A stretch of 64,000 bases of DNA, taken from contig NZ_JAANCM010000006.1 in the NCBI RefSeq assembly GCF_011603255.1, positions 186,001 to 250,000 on the forward strand, written 5' to 3'. Source of the stretch: Ferranicluibacter rubi (GTDB lineage: Bacteria; Pseudomonadota; Alphaproteobacteria; Rhizobiales; Rhizobiaceae). The notes below the pieces were generated by a model. The model was not told the DNA's origin. It worked only from the letters and a program-made list of their open reading frames with translations, and searched no databases. The position numbers and the translations under genes were made by a program. Shown here piece by piece: positions 1 through 8,593 of this stretch. Every line of letters starts with the position of its first letter. Position 1 is the stretch's first letter.

Positions 1-475
1 ACGGACCGGACAGCAGCTCGACGCGTTCCAGAAGATCGGGATTGAGCTTCGAATAGGAAAGCCCGGAGCCGAAGAACAGGCCGTCGAGATAACGGGGAAC
101 GTAGTAGAAACCGCGTACGAACATTTCATCGTTGAGGTTGGATGCGCCGCGATATTCGGTGATCACCCCCGGCGTATAGCGCAGCGATTCCGCGACGGAC
201 TGCACATCCATGTCTTGCATCTGCTGCTTGGAGACCACCGCGACCGACTGCGGGGTCTTGATCAAGGGCGTATCGGTCTTGGTTCCCGCCTTGCTTTGCT
301 TGGCGGCATACCCATCGACCGGACCGTCGCCTTTTTCGCCTCGGACCGTGATTTGCTCAAGAACGGTCGCAGGCTCACTGTCCTGCGCAGAGGCGGCACT
401 GCCCAAGGCACTCCCAGCCATTACGAGCAGCACAGCCGAACTGGAAAAATAACGACGTTTAAAAAGGTGCAGCAT
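1..475 (-). CDS. TonB-dependent siderophore receptor, N-terminal part (runs off the left edge)
   Basis: Outer-membrane receptor that takes up a ferric siderophore using TonB energy. Translating the minus strand gives a signal peptide (MLHLFKRRYFSSSAVLLVMA..., cut near ASAQD), a short TonB-box-like segment (EQITVRGE), then the start of the plug domain (TPQSVAVVSKQQM, SVAESLRYTPGV, MFVRGFYYVPRYLDGL). Only the first 158 codons are present; the beta-barrel lies beyond position 1. ATG at 475 is preferred because TGGGGA lies just upstream; an in-frame ATG at 490 is also possible. It is divergent from the AraC regulator and adjoins fepB/entS/fepDG homologues, so a catecholate ligand is likely. It is absent from a complete-ORF list because it has no stop in the window. 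Confidence 0.9.
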   Translation of the reverse strand, partial: MLHLFKRRYFSSSAVLLVMAGSALGSAASAQDSEPATVLEQITVRGEKGDGPVDGYAAKQSKAGTKTDTPLIKTPQSVAVVSKQQMQDMDVQSVAESLRYTPGVITEYRGASNLNDEMFVRGFYYVPRYLDGLFFGSGLSYSKLNPDLLERVELLSGP

Positions 476-522
476 CGACAAGGTCCCCATCACCGTCGGG
501 GTTCACATCGCCCCGATAAACT

Positions 523-537
523 TGACTATTCTTGTCA
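523..537. promoter_or_regulatory. IRO-box-like iron-response site
   Basis: TGACTATTCTTGTCA fits the TGA-N9-TCA pattern of the rhizobial iron-responsive (IRO) box recognised by RirA. It lies 48 bp upstream of the receptor start, in the divergent region shared with the AraC gene. The pattern match is seen directly; RirA control is inferred. The remainder of the 187-bp intergenic stretch shows no other clear element. Confidence 0.55.
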
Positions 538-662
538 TGTATCCGATGCTACAGAGGCTGTCGACCGAGCAGGTTTTGGGCAAACGGCAAAAAACATTGT
601 TCAAACGGCAGTGCGAAAGCGCGGGTCATTTGCAAGTGAAGTTTTCTGGTAAGGCCTGAGGA

Positions 663-1538
663 ATGCAGCACGTCTCGATGAATCTGAATATCCCGCAGCC
701 TCTGTTCGTCGGCACGATCGAGGGTGCGACCGCATGCACGTCCGATACCGAAACGCAGGACATCCTGCCGAAATTCATCGTCATGATCTTGCTGCAGGGC
801 GCCCAGCATTTCATCGTCGACGATGTGTCGTTTCGGATCGATGCGGGCTACGGCGAAGCCTGCGCGCCGTTCGTGTTCGTGCTGAATGTGGCCCGTGCTT
901 CCAAGCTGAAATTCATCGATGCCAGCAAGGTCCCTCTGCGCAAGATCATGATATCGGCACCCTTGTCGTGGATGAACTGGCTGATCAGCGCACAGACGGA
1001 CGGCGTGCCGGCACTCCAGAGTTTCCTGTCGGCGCATCTGGCCAATTTCCGCATCGACGCCAGCCGTCACATCCTGACGCTGGCGGAACAGCTGATGAGC
1101 CCGCCAACAGCCATGCAGGGCGAAATGCGCACGCTGTTCCGCAGTTCGCGCGCTTTCGAGCTCATGTCTCTGACATGCGCGGAGCTTGCAGCCCGCAAGG
1201 CGGAGCGCCAGGGCCCGCAGCTGTCGAGCGCGCGTCAGAGCGAGCGGGTCTACAACTACATTCTGGCCAATCTGGGCGAGGACCTGACCATCGAGACGAT
1301 TGCCCGGGAGAGCGGGGGCAGCGTCTCGTCCGTTCAACGCCATTTCAAAGAGCATTTCGGTCTGACCGTCTTCGAATTCATCCGCCGGAGCCGGCTTGAA
1401 CGGGCCTACGAAGCGCTGGAGCGCGAGGGGGCGACCATTGGCCAGGCTGCCTATCTGGCCGGCTACAACACGCCGTCCAACTTCACGACGGCCTTCAAGA
1501 AAACCTACGGCATCTTGCCGAAATACAAGCGCAGGTAA
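663..1538 (+). CDS. AraC-family transcriptional regulator of the siderophore locus
   Basis: 291 aa. The N-terminal two thirds is a ligand-sensing region of the PchR/AlcR-like type. The C-terminal ~100 residues carry the two-helix-turn-helix AraC domain (ANLGEDLTIETIARESGGSV... and a second half ending PSNFTTAFKKTYGILPKYKRR). AraC regulators beside TonB receptors usually activate receptor and transport genes when the ferric siderophore enters the cell. Here the gene is divergent from the receptor and only 6 bp upstream of fepB, so it may be co-transcribed with the transporter. The ATG follows CCTGAGGA; a second in-frame ATG at 678 is possible. Confidence 0.85.
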   Translation: MQHVSMNLNIPQPLFVGTIEGATACTSDTETQDILPKFIVMILLQGAQHFIVDDVSFRIDAGYGEACAPFVFVLNVARASKLKFIDASKVPLRKIMISAPLSWMNWLISAQTDGVPALQSFLSAHLANFRIDASRHILTLAEQLMSPPTAMQGEMRTLFRSSRAFELMSLTCAELAARKAERQGPQLSSARQSERVYNYILANLGEDLTIETIARESGGSVSSVQRHFKEHFGLTVFEFIRRSRLERAYEALEREGATIGQAAYLAGYNTPSNFTTAFKKTYGILPKYKRR

Positions 1539-1544
1539 TCCGGG

Positions 1545-2528
1545 ATGCCCGTCTTTTCATCGCTGTGGAAACGTCGCTCATTCCTGCTGGCGGCTGGAAG
1601 TGGAATGCTTGCGGCGTGCGATATGGGAGCAGCTGGCGCGTCCGATGGTCCGTGGTCGCGCACCATCCACACCCCGAGGGGTGAGATCACGCTCGACGCC
1701 AAACCGCAGCGGATCGTCTCGACGAGCGTCACCCTGACCGGGACCTTGCTTGCCATCGACGCACCGTTGATCGCCAGCTCTGCCACCAACAACATGGCGA
1801 CGGTTGCCGACAGCGCCGGCTTTTTCACCCAATGGGCCGATGTCGCCCACGAGAGAGGCATTTTGCCGCTCTATCGCGCCGAACCCGATGTAGAAGCCAT
1901 CATGGCGGCGGCACCGGATCTGATCGTCATGTCGGCCACGGGGGGCGACAGTGCGCGGCGCCTCTACGACCAGATCAGCCAGATCGCACCGACGCTCGTC
2001 GTCAACTACGATGACAAGAGCTGGCAGGAGGTAGCGCTGCTTCTCGCCAACGCAACGGACCGCGAGGCGCAAGCCGCCGCCGTCATCGACGCGTTCGACA
2101 GGCGCGTCGTCGCGACAGCCAAGAGCCTTCGCCTTCCGCCCCAGCCGACCACCGCAGCGGTCTACTACGAAGACGATTCCGGCGCCAATGTCTGGACGGC
2201 AGCCTCCGCTCAGGGGAAGCTTCTTATGTCTCTCGGTTTCGAGCTGGCGGCCATCCCGCCCGATTTGCACACCATGACGACCATGGGTGTTCGCAGCGAC
2301 ATCATCCAGCTTTCGGGCGAACAGTTCGCCGATGGCCTGAATGGTGAAACGCTGCTTCTGTTTGCAGCCGACGACCGTGTCGTCGATCAACTCAGTGCCA
2401 ATAAATTCCTCCAGCATATCCGATCGGTTTCCGGCAAGCGCGTCTATGCCGTGGGAACCGATACGTTCCGCCTCGACTACTACAGCGCGTCTCACATGCT
2501 GGATCGGCTGACGCGGCTTTTCGGCTGA
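1545..2528 (+). CDS. fepB: Ferric-siderophore ABC transporter substrate-binding lipoprotein, FepB type
   Basis: 327 aa periplasmic binding protein delivering ferric catecholate siderophore to FepDG. The N-terminus has adjacent arginines before a hydrophobic stretch (KRRSFLLAAG) and a lipobox LAAC with Cys25, so export as a lipoprotein, possibly by Tat, is likely. The mature part has many stretches recognisable from enterobactin FepB: PQRIVSTSVTLTGTLLAIDA, SATGGDSA, APTLVVNYDDKSWQ and TFRLDYYSASHMLDRL near the end. It is followed by entS, fepD and fepG homologues, the full FepBDG-EntS set. No FepC-type ATPase is encoded in the window. Confidence 0.92.
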   Translation: MPVFSSLWKRRSFLLAAGSGMLAACDMGAAGASDGPWSRTIHTPRGEITLDAKPQRIVSTSVTLTGTLLAIDAPLIASSATNNMATVADSAGFFTQWADVAHERGILPLYRAEPDVEAIMAAAPDLIVMSATGGDSARRLYDQISQIAPTLVVNYDDKSWQEVALLLANATDREAQAAAVIDAFDRRVVATAKSLRLPPQPTTAAVYYEDDSGANVWTAASAQGKLLMSLGFELAAIPPDLHTMTTMGVRSDIIQLSGEQFADGLNGETLLLFAADDRVVDQLSANKFLQHIRSVSGKRVYAVGTDTFRLDYYSASHMLDRLTRLFG

Positions 2529-2581
2529 CGCACGATCGTCGGATCCCTTCTCAAACCGCCGCATAAGGTGCGATACCGTCC

Positions 2582-3862
2582 ATGGCCTCTTCTATCTTCG
2601 TCGATTTCAGCCTGCTGAAACACAATGCGAATTTCCGCGCCGTTTTCGCAGCGCGGATGATGTCGGTGATCGCTCTCGGTATTCTCACCGTGGCGGTGCC
2701 GGTTCAGATCCATCAGTTGACGGGATCGGCCTTGCAGGTCGGCATCGTCATCGCTCTCGACGGCATCGGCATGTTCGTCGGATTGCTGGCCGGTGGTGTC
2801 CTGGCAGATCTTCATGACAGGCGGCGCCTGATCCTTCTGGCGCGCGGCCTGTGCGGTGTCGGTTTTCTGCTGCTTGCTCTCAATGGCTTTCTGAGCGAAC
2901 CGTCGCTCGCAGCGCTTTATCTTGTTTCTCTCTGGGACGGTTTCTTCGGCGCGATCGGAATGACCGCGCTGATGGCCGCTATCCCGACGCTTGTCGGACG
3001 CGAAAATCTGCCGGCCGCGGGTGCATTGTCGATGCTGACGGTCCGGTTCGGCGCCATCCTCGCACCGCTGATCGGTGGCCTGATCATAGCGTCCGCCGAT
3101 GTCAGCTGGAATTACCTCATCGCCGGTCTCGGAACACTGGGAACCCTGATCCCGCTGTTCCGGCTGCCGACCCTGCTGCCGGGAGAGCGCGGCGACGAGC
3201 ACCCGCTGCGGGCCATGATCGATGGGTTTGCCTTCCTCGGCCAGAACAGGATCGTCGGCGCCGTTATCGCCGTCGGCACGCTTCAATCGGCCTTGAGCGC
3301 CATCCGCGTGATGTTTCCCTCGATCGCCGAAAATTTCAGTGCGGGATCGATGGGTATCGGCCTGATGTATTCGGCAGTGCCGCTCGGCGCCATGATCGGA
3401 GCCTTCACCAGTGGCTGGGTCGGCCGCTTCCCACTGCCTGGCCAATTGCTGCTCGGCTGCGTTTGCGGCGCATCCGCGCTGTTGGCGTCGATCGGTCTGG
3501 TCGGCCACCTCGTCCCCGCAGTGTGCATCCTCGTGGTGTTCGGCTATCTCGGCTCCATCGCCTCGCTGATGCAGTTTACCCTGGTGCAGACGCATACCCC
3601 GGACCAGATGCTTGGCCGCGTCAACAGCCTCTGGGCCGCACAAGATGTCGTCGGCGATCCCGGCGGTTCGATCGCGATGGGCAGCCTTTCGCGCGTGCTT
3701 GCGCCCATGGTATCGGTCTTCTGGTTCGGCAGCGGAGTCTTCCTCATCGGCATCGCCATGAGCGTCGGTTTCCGCAACCTGCGAAACCTGTCGAAAAGCG
3801 TCACGGCCGCGGATGAGGAGCCCGTTGGCGATATCCTTGCGACAGACCGCGTCGTCCAGTGA
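2582..3862 (+). CDS. entS: MFS siderophore exporter, EntS type
   Basis: 426 aa, twelve hydrophobic segments. EntS exports enterobactin from the cytoplasm. Close resemblance to that family can be seen at the N-terminus (SLLKHNANFRAVFAARMMSV), in TVAVPVQIHQLTGSALQVG, in the loop 2-3 motif GGVLADLHDRRRLILLARG, in LVSLWDGFFGAIGMTALMAA and in LVQTHTPDQMLGRVNSLWAA. Its position between fepB and fepD supports a role in secreting the same catecholate siderophore that the neighbours re-import. The last four bases overlap the fepD start. No strong ribosome-binding site is seen; AAGGTG is 11 bp upstream. Confidence 0.9.
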   Translation: MASSIFVDFSLLKHNANFRAVFAARMMSVIALGILTVAVPVQIHQLTGSALQVGIVIALDGIGMFVGLLAGGVLADLHDRRRLILLARGLCGVGFLLLALNGFLSEPSLAALYLVSLWDGFFGAIGMTALMAAIPTLVGRENLPAAGALSMLTVRFGAILAPLIGGLIIASADVSWNYLIAGLGTLGTLIPLFRLPTLLPGERGDEHPLRAMIDGFAFLGQNRIVGAVIAVGTLQSALSAIRVMFPSIAENFSAGSMGIGLMYSAVPLGAMIGAFTSGWVGRFPLPGQLLLGCVCGASALLASIGLVGHLVPAVCILVVFGYLGSIASLMQFTLVQTHTPDQMLGRVNSLWAAQDVVGDPGGSIAMGSLSRVLAPMVSVFWFGSGVFLIGIAMSVGFRNLRNLSKSVTAADEEPVGDILATDRVVQ

Positions 3863-4869
3863 ATGCGTCGCGCGGGAGCCGGCTTCTCTGGCTCGGTCTC
3901 GGTCTCGTTGTTCTGCTGGTGGCATTCATGGCCAGTCTCGGCATCGGCGCCAAGCCCTTGCCGATGGATGTGGTGATCGAGAGCCTATTCGGCACGTTGA
4001 GGGGACCGGAAGCAACCATTGTCCTGCAGTCGCGCCTGCCGCGCGCCTTGATCGGCATTTTCGGCGGCGCGGCGCTCGGCCTATCCGGTGCGCTGATGCA
4101 GACATTGACGCGCAATCCGCTTGCCGATCCCGGTATCATCGGCGTGAATGCCGGAGCCGGTCTTGCGGTGACCTTGGGTTTTGCCTTCGCCGGCATCACC
4201 CAACCCTACAGCCTGTTTGCGTATAGTTTCGCCGGAGCCTTGCTCACCGCGCTGCTCGTGCATCTGATCAGTGTCAAGGGCGCAGCACGGCCAGATCCCT
4301 TGCGCTTCGTCCTTGCGGGTTTGACGGTCGGCGCGATGATGAGCGGCATATCGTCGGCAATCGCCCTGCTGCAGCCGCACGTGTTCGACCGTATGCGCTT
4401 CTGGATGGCCGGCTCCCTGGATGTCGGCGACCTCACGCTCGTCCTTGCAGCCATCCCCCTGATTTGCGTCGGATGCATCCTTGCTTTGGCGCTGGCCCGC
4501 TCGGTCAATGCGTTGGAAATGGGGGTGGATACCGCAGCGCTTCTGGGAACCACGCCGGTGAAGACGCAGGCGGCAACGCTTCTGACGGTGGCTCTCTTGT
4601 CCGGGACCGTCACGGCCGTGACGGGCCCCATCGGGTTTGTCGGCTTGATGATCCCCTATATTGCGCGCTGGGCCGTAGGGCCGGACCTGCGCTGGATGCT
4701 GCCGTTTTCCTTTCTCTATGCTGCCATACTGCTCTTGTGTTCCGATATTGCCGGGCGTCTGATCGCGGTGGGAGAATTGCGCGTTTCCATCGTCACGGCC
4801 TTTCTTGGCGCGCCGGTCCTCATCCTGCTGGCGCGGGGACGCATGGCCGGCCGGGCAGCTCTCCGGTGA
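3859..4869 (+). CDS. fepD: Ferric-siderophore ABC transporter permease, FepD type
   Basis: 336 aa inner-membrane FecCD-family permease. The family signature SGALMQTLTRNPLADPGIIG is at about residue 76, and PIGFVGLMIPYIARW, the coupling region for the ATPase, is near residue 255. Start GTGAATGCG overlaps the entS stop by 4 bp, and the stop overlaps the next permease's GTG, so translation is coupled through entS-fepD-fepG. It pairs with FepG to form the translocation channel. The ATPase must come from elsewhere. Confidence 0.92.
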   Translation: MNASRGSRLLWLGLGLVVLLVAFMASLGIGAKPLPMDVVIESLFGTLRGPEATIVLQSRLPRALIGIFGGAALGLSGALMQTLTRNPLADPGIIGVNAGAGLAVTLGFAFAGITQPYSLFAYSFAGALLTALLVHLISVKGAARPDPLRFVLAGLTVGAMMSGISSAIALLQPHVFDRMRFWMAGSLDVGDLTLVLAAIPLICVGCILALALARSVNALEMGVDTAALLGTTPVKTQAATLLTVALLSGTVTAVTGPIGFVGLMIPYIARWAVGPDLRWMLPFSFLYAAILLLCSDIAGRLIAVGELRVSIVTAFLGAPVLILLARGRMAGRAALR

Positions 4870-5903
4870 CGCTCTTGCACCGTCGAACGCTTCTCCTCGG
4901 CAGTCTGGACGGACGCTTCAATGCGCGCGTGCAGCTGAGGCATGTGATCGTTTCCAGCCTCTTGATGGTCTCGGCGCTCTTCCTTGCGGTTTTCGCATTG
5001 CAGCTCGGCACCCTGCCGCTCACCCTTGACGATATCGTGTCGGCTCTGACCGGGCGGGCCGCACCCCGCATCACCATGATCGTTGTCGACTGGAGGCTGC
5101 CACGCATCACGATGGCGCTCGTCGTCGGAGCCGCGCTTGGCACGAGCGGTGCCGTCTTCCAGTCCCTCATTCGCAATCCGCTTGGCAGCCCCGACGTCAT
5201 CGGGTTCAATACCGGCGCCTATACGGGCGTTCTCGTGACGATCATCGTCCTGCGGGGCGATCAGATCGCCATCACACTGGGTGCCCTTGGCGGCGGTCTG
5301 GCGACCGCGATCGTGGTTTATCTTCTCGCCTGGAAGGAGGGCATACAGGGCTTCCGGCTGATCGTGATCGGCATTGCCGTCAGCGCCATGCTGACGGCTT
5401 TCAATACCTGGCTGGTGGTGACGGGCGGCCTGGAAACCGTCATGAGCGCAGCCTTGTGGGGCGCAGGATCGCTCAACGGCATGACATGGTCACGGGCCGT
5501 CCCGTCAACGGTGGCGTGCGTCGCCGGTATGGTCCTGTGTTTCGGTCTCGCCCGGCGCGCCCGCATCCTGGAGATGGGCGATGACATGGCAGGGGCGCTC
5601 GGTCTTGCCGTCACGAGGGCACGGTTATGGCTGATGGTGGTGGCCGTTATGCTCGTTGCCGCCGCAACGGCATCGATCGGTCCCGTGGTCTTCATCGCTC
5701 TTGCCGCACCGCAGATTGCGCAGCGCCTGTGCCGGACCCGTTCGATGACCCTGGCTGCGTCGAGCGCGACGGGCGCGCTTCTCCTGCTCGCCGCAGATGC
5801 GATCGCACAGCACCTTTTCAGCCCGCTCAGCATTCCCGTCGGTATCGTGACGGTCAGTGTGGGCGGGCTGTATATGCTTTGGTTGCTGATGCGGGACCTA
5901 TAG
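4866..5903 (+). CDS. fepG: Ferric-siderophore ABC transporter permease, FepG type
   Basis: 345 aa FecCD-family permease. The reading frame is open far upstream, but GTG at 4866 (GTGA overlap with the fepD stop) is the natural start. FepG-like stretches include RLPRITMALVVGAALGTSGA, VFQSLIRNPLGSPDVIGFNT, AFNTWLVVTGGLE and LWGAGSLNGMTW. The C-terminus (PVGIVTVSVGGLYMLWLLM) is also typical. It ends 23 bp before the convergent phosphopantetheinyl transferase gene. Confidence in the subfamily is high; the exact siderophore is unknown. Confidence 0.92.
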   Translation: MTLLHRRTLLLGSLDGRFNARVQLRHVIVSSLLMVSALFLAVFALQLGTLPLTLDDIVSALTGRAAPRITMIVVDWRLPRITMALVVGAALGTSGAVFQSLIRNPLGSPDVIGFNTGAYTGVLVTIIVLRGDQIAITLGALGGGLATAIVVYLLAWKEGIQGFRLIVIGIAVSAMLTAFNTWLVVTGGLETVMSAALWGAGSLNGMTWSRAVPSTVACVAGMVLCFGLARRARILEMGDDMAGALGLAVTRARLWLMVVAVMLVAAATASIGPVVFIALAAPQIAQRLCRTRSMTLAASSATGALLLLAADAIAQHLFSPLSIPVGIVTVSVGGLYMLWLLMRDL

Positions 5904-5926
5904 GAAACGCCATGCCGGCGCTTGGT

Positions 5927-6682
5927 TCAGAGATGCTCGGGTTGTCCGTTCCTGCTCCGCGCCGCCATGGCCACGATGAACCCGTCGTTTGACACCCATT
6001 GCCGGAAGGACCAGCGGCGATGCGCTCCGATCTCCGGCGAGGGTTCCATGATCCGGGGCGGAAAGGGCAGGACGGAAAACGTCTTCAGATCGATCGCCAA
6101 TCCCGTGCCGAGCGCTTTGGTCACCGCTTCCTTCAATGTCCAGAGATGGAGAAACGCGCTGGAGGGCGTTAGGGAGCTTTGTGTCTTCAGCCAGCGGCAC
6201 TCCAGCTCGGAAAAACAGACCTCTGCGAGACCCGCGTCAACTGTGCGGGCGAGAGGCTCGCAATCGATGCCGACGTCATGGTCTCCTGCGGTCACGCAGG
6301 CCACCATCCCTCGGGTGTGGCTGATATTGAAATCGACTGCGGCGCCGTCGCTGTCGTGGCCGGCAAGAAGACGGGGCTTGCCGCCTTGCCCATCGGCCCC
6401 GATGCGTGCCGGAAACGGCAATTCTGAAAAATGATGGCGTAGCTGCAAGCGCAGCAGGGCATGGGCCGCTACAAAATCGCGGCGGTCTTCGGCATGCAGG
6501 AAGCGTTCCGCCCGAACCGTCTCGTGATCGCTCAGCCACGACCGGAACAGCTCCATCTGCTCGACGGACAGCGCATCCGTCGGCAACGTGCTGACGTCGA
6601 TGGACGAACCGGAGGCCTCACCGTTGTCAGAGTGAAGCACCAGCCGTGCAATGCCGGCCCATGGCCATGTCGAATCGTCCAA
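5927..6682 (-). CDS. 4'-phosphopantetheinyl transferase, Sfp/EntD class
   Basis: 251 aa enzyme that moves phosphopantetheine from CoA onto carrier proteins of NRPS, PKS or EntB-like aryl-carrier proteins. The family's two conserved blocks are present: DVGIDCE (about 136-142, Mg-binding Asp/Glu) and WTLKEAVTKALGTGL (about 181-195). FNISHTRG precedes them. The start appears to be TTG at 6682, since GGGGAG lies 7 nt upstream and no better start exists. Standing next to fep/ent genes, it most likely activates a siderophore synthetase outside the window. The gap to the upstream aminotransferase is only 53 bp, so read-through transcription is possible. Confidence 0.9.
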   Translation of the reverse strand: MDDSTWPWAGIARLVLHSDNGEASGSSIDVSTLPTDALSVEQMELFRSWLSDHETVRAERFLHAEDRRDFVAAHALLRLQLRHHFSELPFPARIGADGQGGKPRLLAGHDSDGAAVDFNISHTRGMVACVTAGDHDVGIDCEPLARTVDAGLAEVCFSELECRWLKTQSSLTPSSAFLHLWTLKEAVTKALGTGLAIDLKTFSVLPFPPRIMEPSPEIGAHRRWSFRQWVSNDGFIVAMAARSRNGQPEHL

Positions 6683-6735
6683 CCCGGGTCTCCCCGCACA
6701 CAGCGTGCGATCGTTCGGTTAAGCCATGCCCGTCA

Positions 6736-7590
6736 TCAGATCGCCGATGCAATCTTTCTCTCGATATACAGCTCGCGAAGTCTCAACGTCAGCGGCCCCG
6801 GCTGTCCGTCACCGATAAGCTGACCATCGATCTGTGTCACCGGGAGTACGAAATTCGTCGCGGACGTAATGAAGGCCTCTGCAGCAGTCTTTGCCTCTTC
6901 GACGCTGAAGGGACGCTCCTCGACGGCAACGCCAATGGTTGTTGCAAGATCGAGAACGCTGTGGCGCGTGATCCCGTGAAGGATCGCCTGAGACAGAGGA
7001 CGGGTGACGAGGACGCCATCGCTTGTGATGATATGCGCGCTCGCCGAACTGGCTTCGGTCACGAAACCCTCCTCGACCAGCCACGCGTCGTCGGCGCCCT
7101 GTCGCGCCGCCTCCATCTTGGCCATCGAGGGGTAAAGCAGCTGCACCGTCTTGATGTCGCAGCGCGCCCACCGCAGATCGGGAAGCAGTGCGACCGAAAT
7201 GCCGGTCCGTGCCTTGGGGTTGTCGAGCACGGCTTTGGCCTGGGTAAACAGCACGAGTGTCGGCACGGGGTTTGCCGGGAAAGCAAAATCGCGATCGGCC
7301 GGGCCGCGGCTGATCTGGAGATAGATCAGGCCCTCGCTCAGTGCGTTGCGCTGCACGATTTCGCGGTGAACGCCGAGCAGTTCCTCGGGCGAAAGTGGGC
7401 AGACCAGCCCGAGTTCGCCCATCGACCGCTGCAGCCGGGCCGAATGGCCTTCATATTCCAGCAGCTTGCCGTTCACGACGCCGGTCACTTCGTAGATGGC
7501 GTCCGCAAAGAGGAAGCCGCGATCGAAAATGGAGACGTGTGCGTCGGCTTCGGCAAGCCAGGCGCCGTTGAGATAGACGGTACGGTTCAA
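6736..7590 (-). CDS. dat: Class IV PLP aminotransferase, D-amino-acid transaminase type
   Basis: 284 aa. Fold-type IV PLP enzyme, most like D-alanine aminotransferase. It starts NRTVYLNGAWLAEADAHVS, has FDRGFLFADAIYEV, the PLP lysine in DIKTVQLLYPSMAKMEA, VTEASSASAH where the family has TEGSSSN, and the cofactor phosphate loop ILHGITR. Open frame continues far upstream, but TTG at 7590 has GAGGAG 8 nt before it and overlaps the pxpA stop (TTTGA), so the two are translationally coupled. Coupling to 5-oxoprolinase suggests the products or substrates include a D-amino acid or an amino acid released from a cyclic amide. The exact substrate is not known. Confidence 0.82.
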   Translation of the reverse strand: MNRTVYLNGAWLAEADAHVSIFDRGFLFADAIYEVTGVVNGKLLEYEGHSARLQRSMGELGLVCPLSPEELLGVHREIVQRNALSEGLIYLQISRGPADRDFAFPANPVPTLVLFTQAKAVLDNPKARTGISVALLPDLRWARCDIKTVQLLYPSMAKMEAARQGADDAWLVEEGFVTEASSASAHIITSDGVLVTRPLSQAILHGITRHSVLDLATTIGVAVEERPFSVEEAKTAAEAFITSATNFVLPVTQIDGQLIGDGQPGPLTLRLRELYIERKIASAI

Positions 7591-8381
7591 AGGGACTTCT
7601 CCTCGTGAAGGCGCTCGGGTGTGTGAAAGGGGGCGATCGCGATACCCGCATTCGTCAATTGTGTGCGAAGGGCGCGCGCGGTCGTTGCGGCACCGGGCGT
7701 ATCGCCGTGGATGCAGACGGTTGCTGGATCGACGGGGAGGCGCTTGCCACCGATCGTCGGCATCGTCTTGTCGCAGAGCATCGACAGAACCTGATCGACG
7801 CTCTCTCGGGGATCGTGAATGACGGCGCCCTCCATCTGGCGCGGGGCTAGCATGCCGTTGTCCGTGTAGCGGCGGTCGGCATAGACCTCGCAGGCGACCT
7901 GCAGCCCGGCCGCCTCCGCCGCTTTCATCGTCTCGGAAAAGGGCAGGGTGATGAAGACAAGACGGGAATCGACGGCCCGGATGGCATCGACGCAGACCTT
8001 CGCAAGCGCAGCGTCCTCGGCTGCCATGTTGCCGAGAGAGCCATGCGTCTTGACATGCGTGACCGGCCAGCCGAGCGCGGATGCCATGCCCTGTATGGCG
8101 GATATCTGGTAGATCAGTTGCGCTTCGATATCCTCCGGTCGCTCCCCTGAAATGCGTCTCCGGCCGAAGCCGTAGAGATCCATGAAGGACGGGTGCGCGC
8201 CGACAGCGACACCGCGCGCCTTGGCCAGAAGGATCGTATCGCGCATGACGGAGGGATCGCCGGCATGGAAGCCGCATGCGATGTTGGCCGTCGTCACGAT
8301 GTCCATCAAGGCGCGATCGTCGCCGATCGTGTAGGCGCCGAAGCTTTCGCCCATGTCGCAGTTCAGGTCGATGGTTGCCAC
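7587..8381 (-). CDS. pxpA: 5-oxoprolinase subunit A (LamB/YcsF family)
   Basis: 264 aa. PxpA acts with PxpB and PxpC in ATP-dependent ring opening of 5-oxoproline to glutamate. The diagnostic N-terminus DLNCDMGESFGAYTIGDD is followed by TTANIACGFHAGDPSVMRDT and GVAVGAHPSFMDLYGFGRR; AEDAALAKVCVDAI and PVDPATVCIHGDTPGA come later. GTG at 8381 is chosen over the upstream in-frame ATG because GGGGA precedes it and the conserved domain begins at once. pxpB and pxpC are divergent across 212 bp, which is unusual since the three are commonly co-directional. Confidence 0.9.
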   Translation of the reverse strand: MATIDLNCDMGESFGAYTIGDDRALMDIVTTANIACGFHAGDPSVMRDTILLAKARGVAVGAHPSFMDLYGFGRRRISGERPEDIEAQLIYQISAIQGMASALGWPVTHVKTHGSLGNMAAEDAALAKVCVDAIRAVDSRLVFITLPFSETMKAAEAAGLQVACEVYADRRYTDNGMLAPRQMEGAVIHDPRESVDQVLSMLCDKTMPTIGGKRLPVDPATVCIHGDTPGAATTARALRTQLTNAGIAIAPFHTPERLHEEKSL

Positions 8382-8449
8382 GGAAAATCCCCGCTGGATA
8401 GGTCGGCAAAACGAGGCGTGCACGAGCGCCGTGGGGCTTGACATACAGA

Positions 8450-8459
8450 TGGTGTACTG
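8450..8459. promoter_or_regulatory. Putative GntR/FCD operator in the pxpA-pxpB divergent promoter
   Basis: TGGTGTACTG in the 212-bp region between pxpA and pxpB. Nearly the same sequence, TGGTATACTG, occurs at 15711-15720 in the other divergent promoter of this locus, and two FCD-GntR genes lie between them. A TTGACA hexamer at 8438-8443 directly precedes the motif and could be a rightward -35 element. Operator function is inferred from position and recurrence. Confidence 0.4.
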
Positions 8460-8593
8460 AAATGACAAGACCTTGCCGCACTATGCCGACAGAGGAATAG
8501 CAAGCCGGCAACGACCCGTTTCGCCCATCCGTCCTGCGAAGGACGGGTCCACTCTGCGAAGGCCGGCACGGCACGATCGAATGAGGGAAGGCC

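Noticed and set aside
2492-3925. 477-codon minus-strand open frame opposite entS
   Set aside because: The plus strand encodes an unmistakable EntS-type MFS protein; the antisense product is charged low-complexity sequence.
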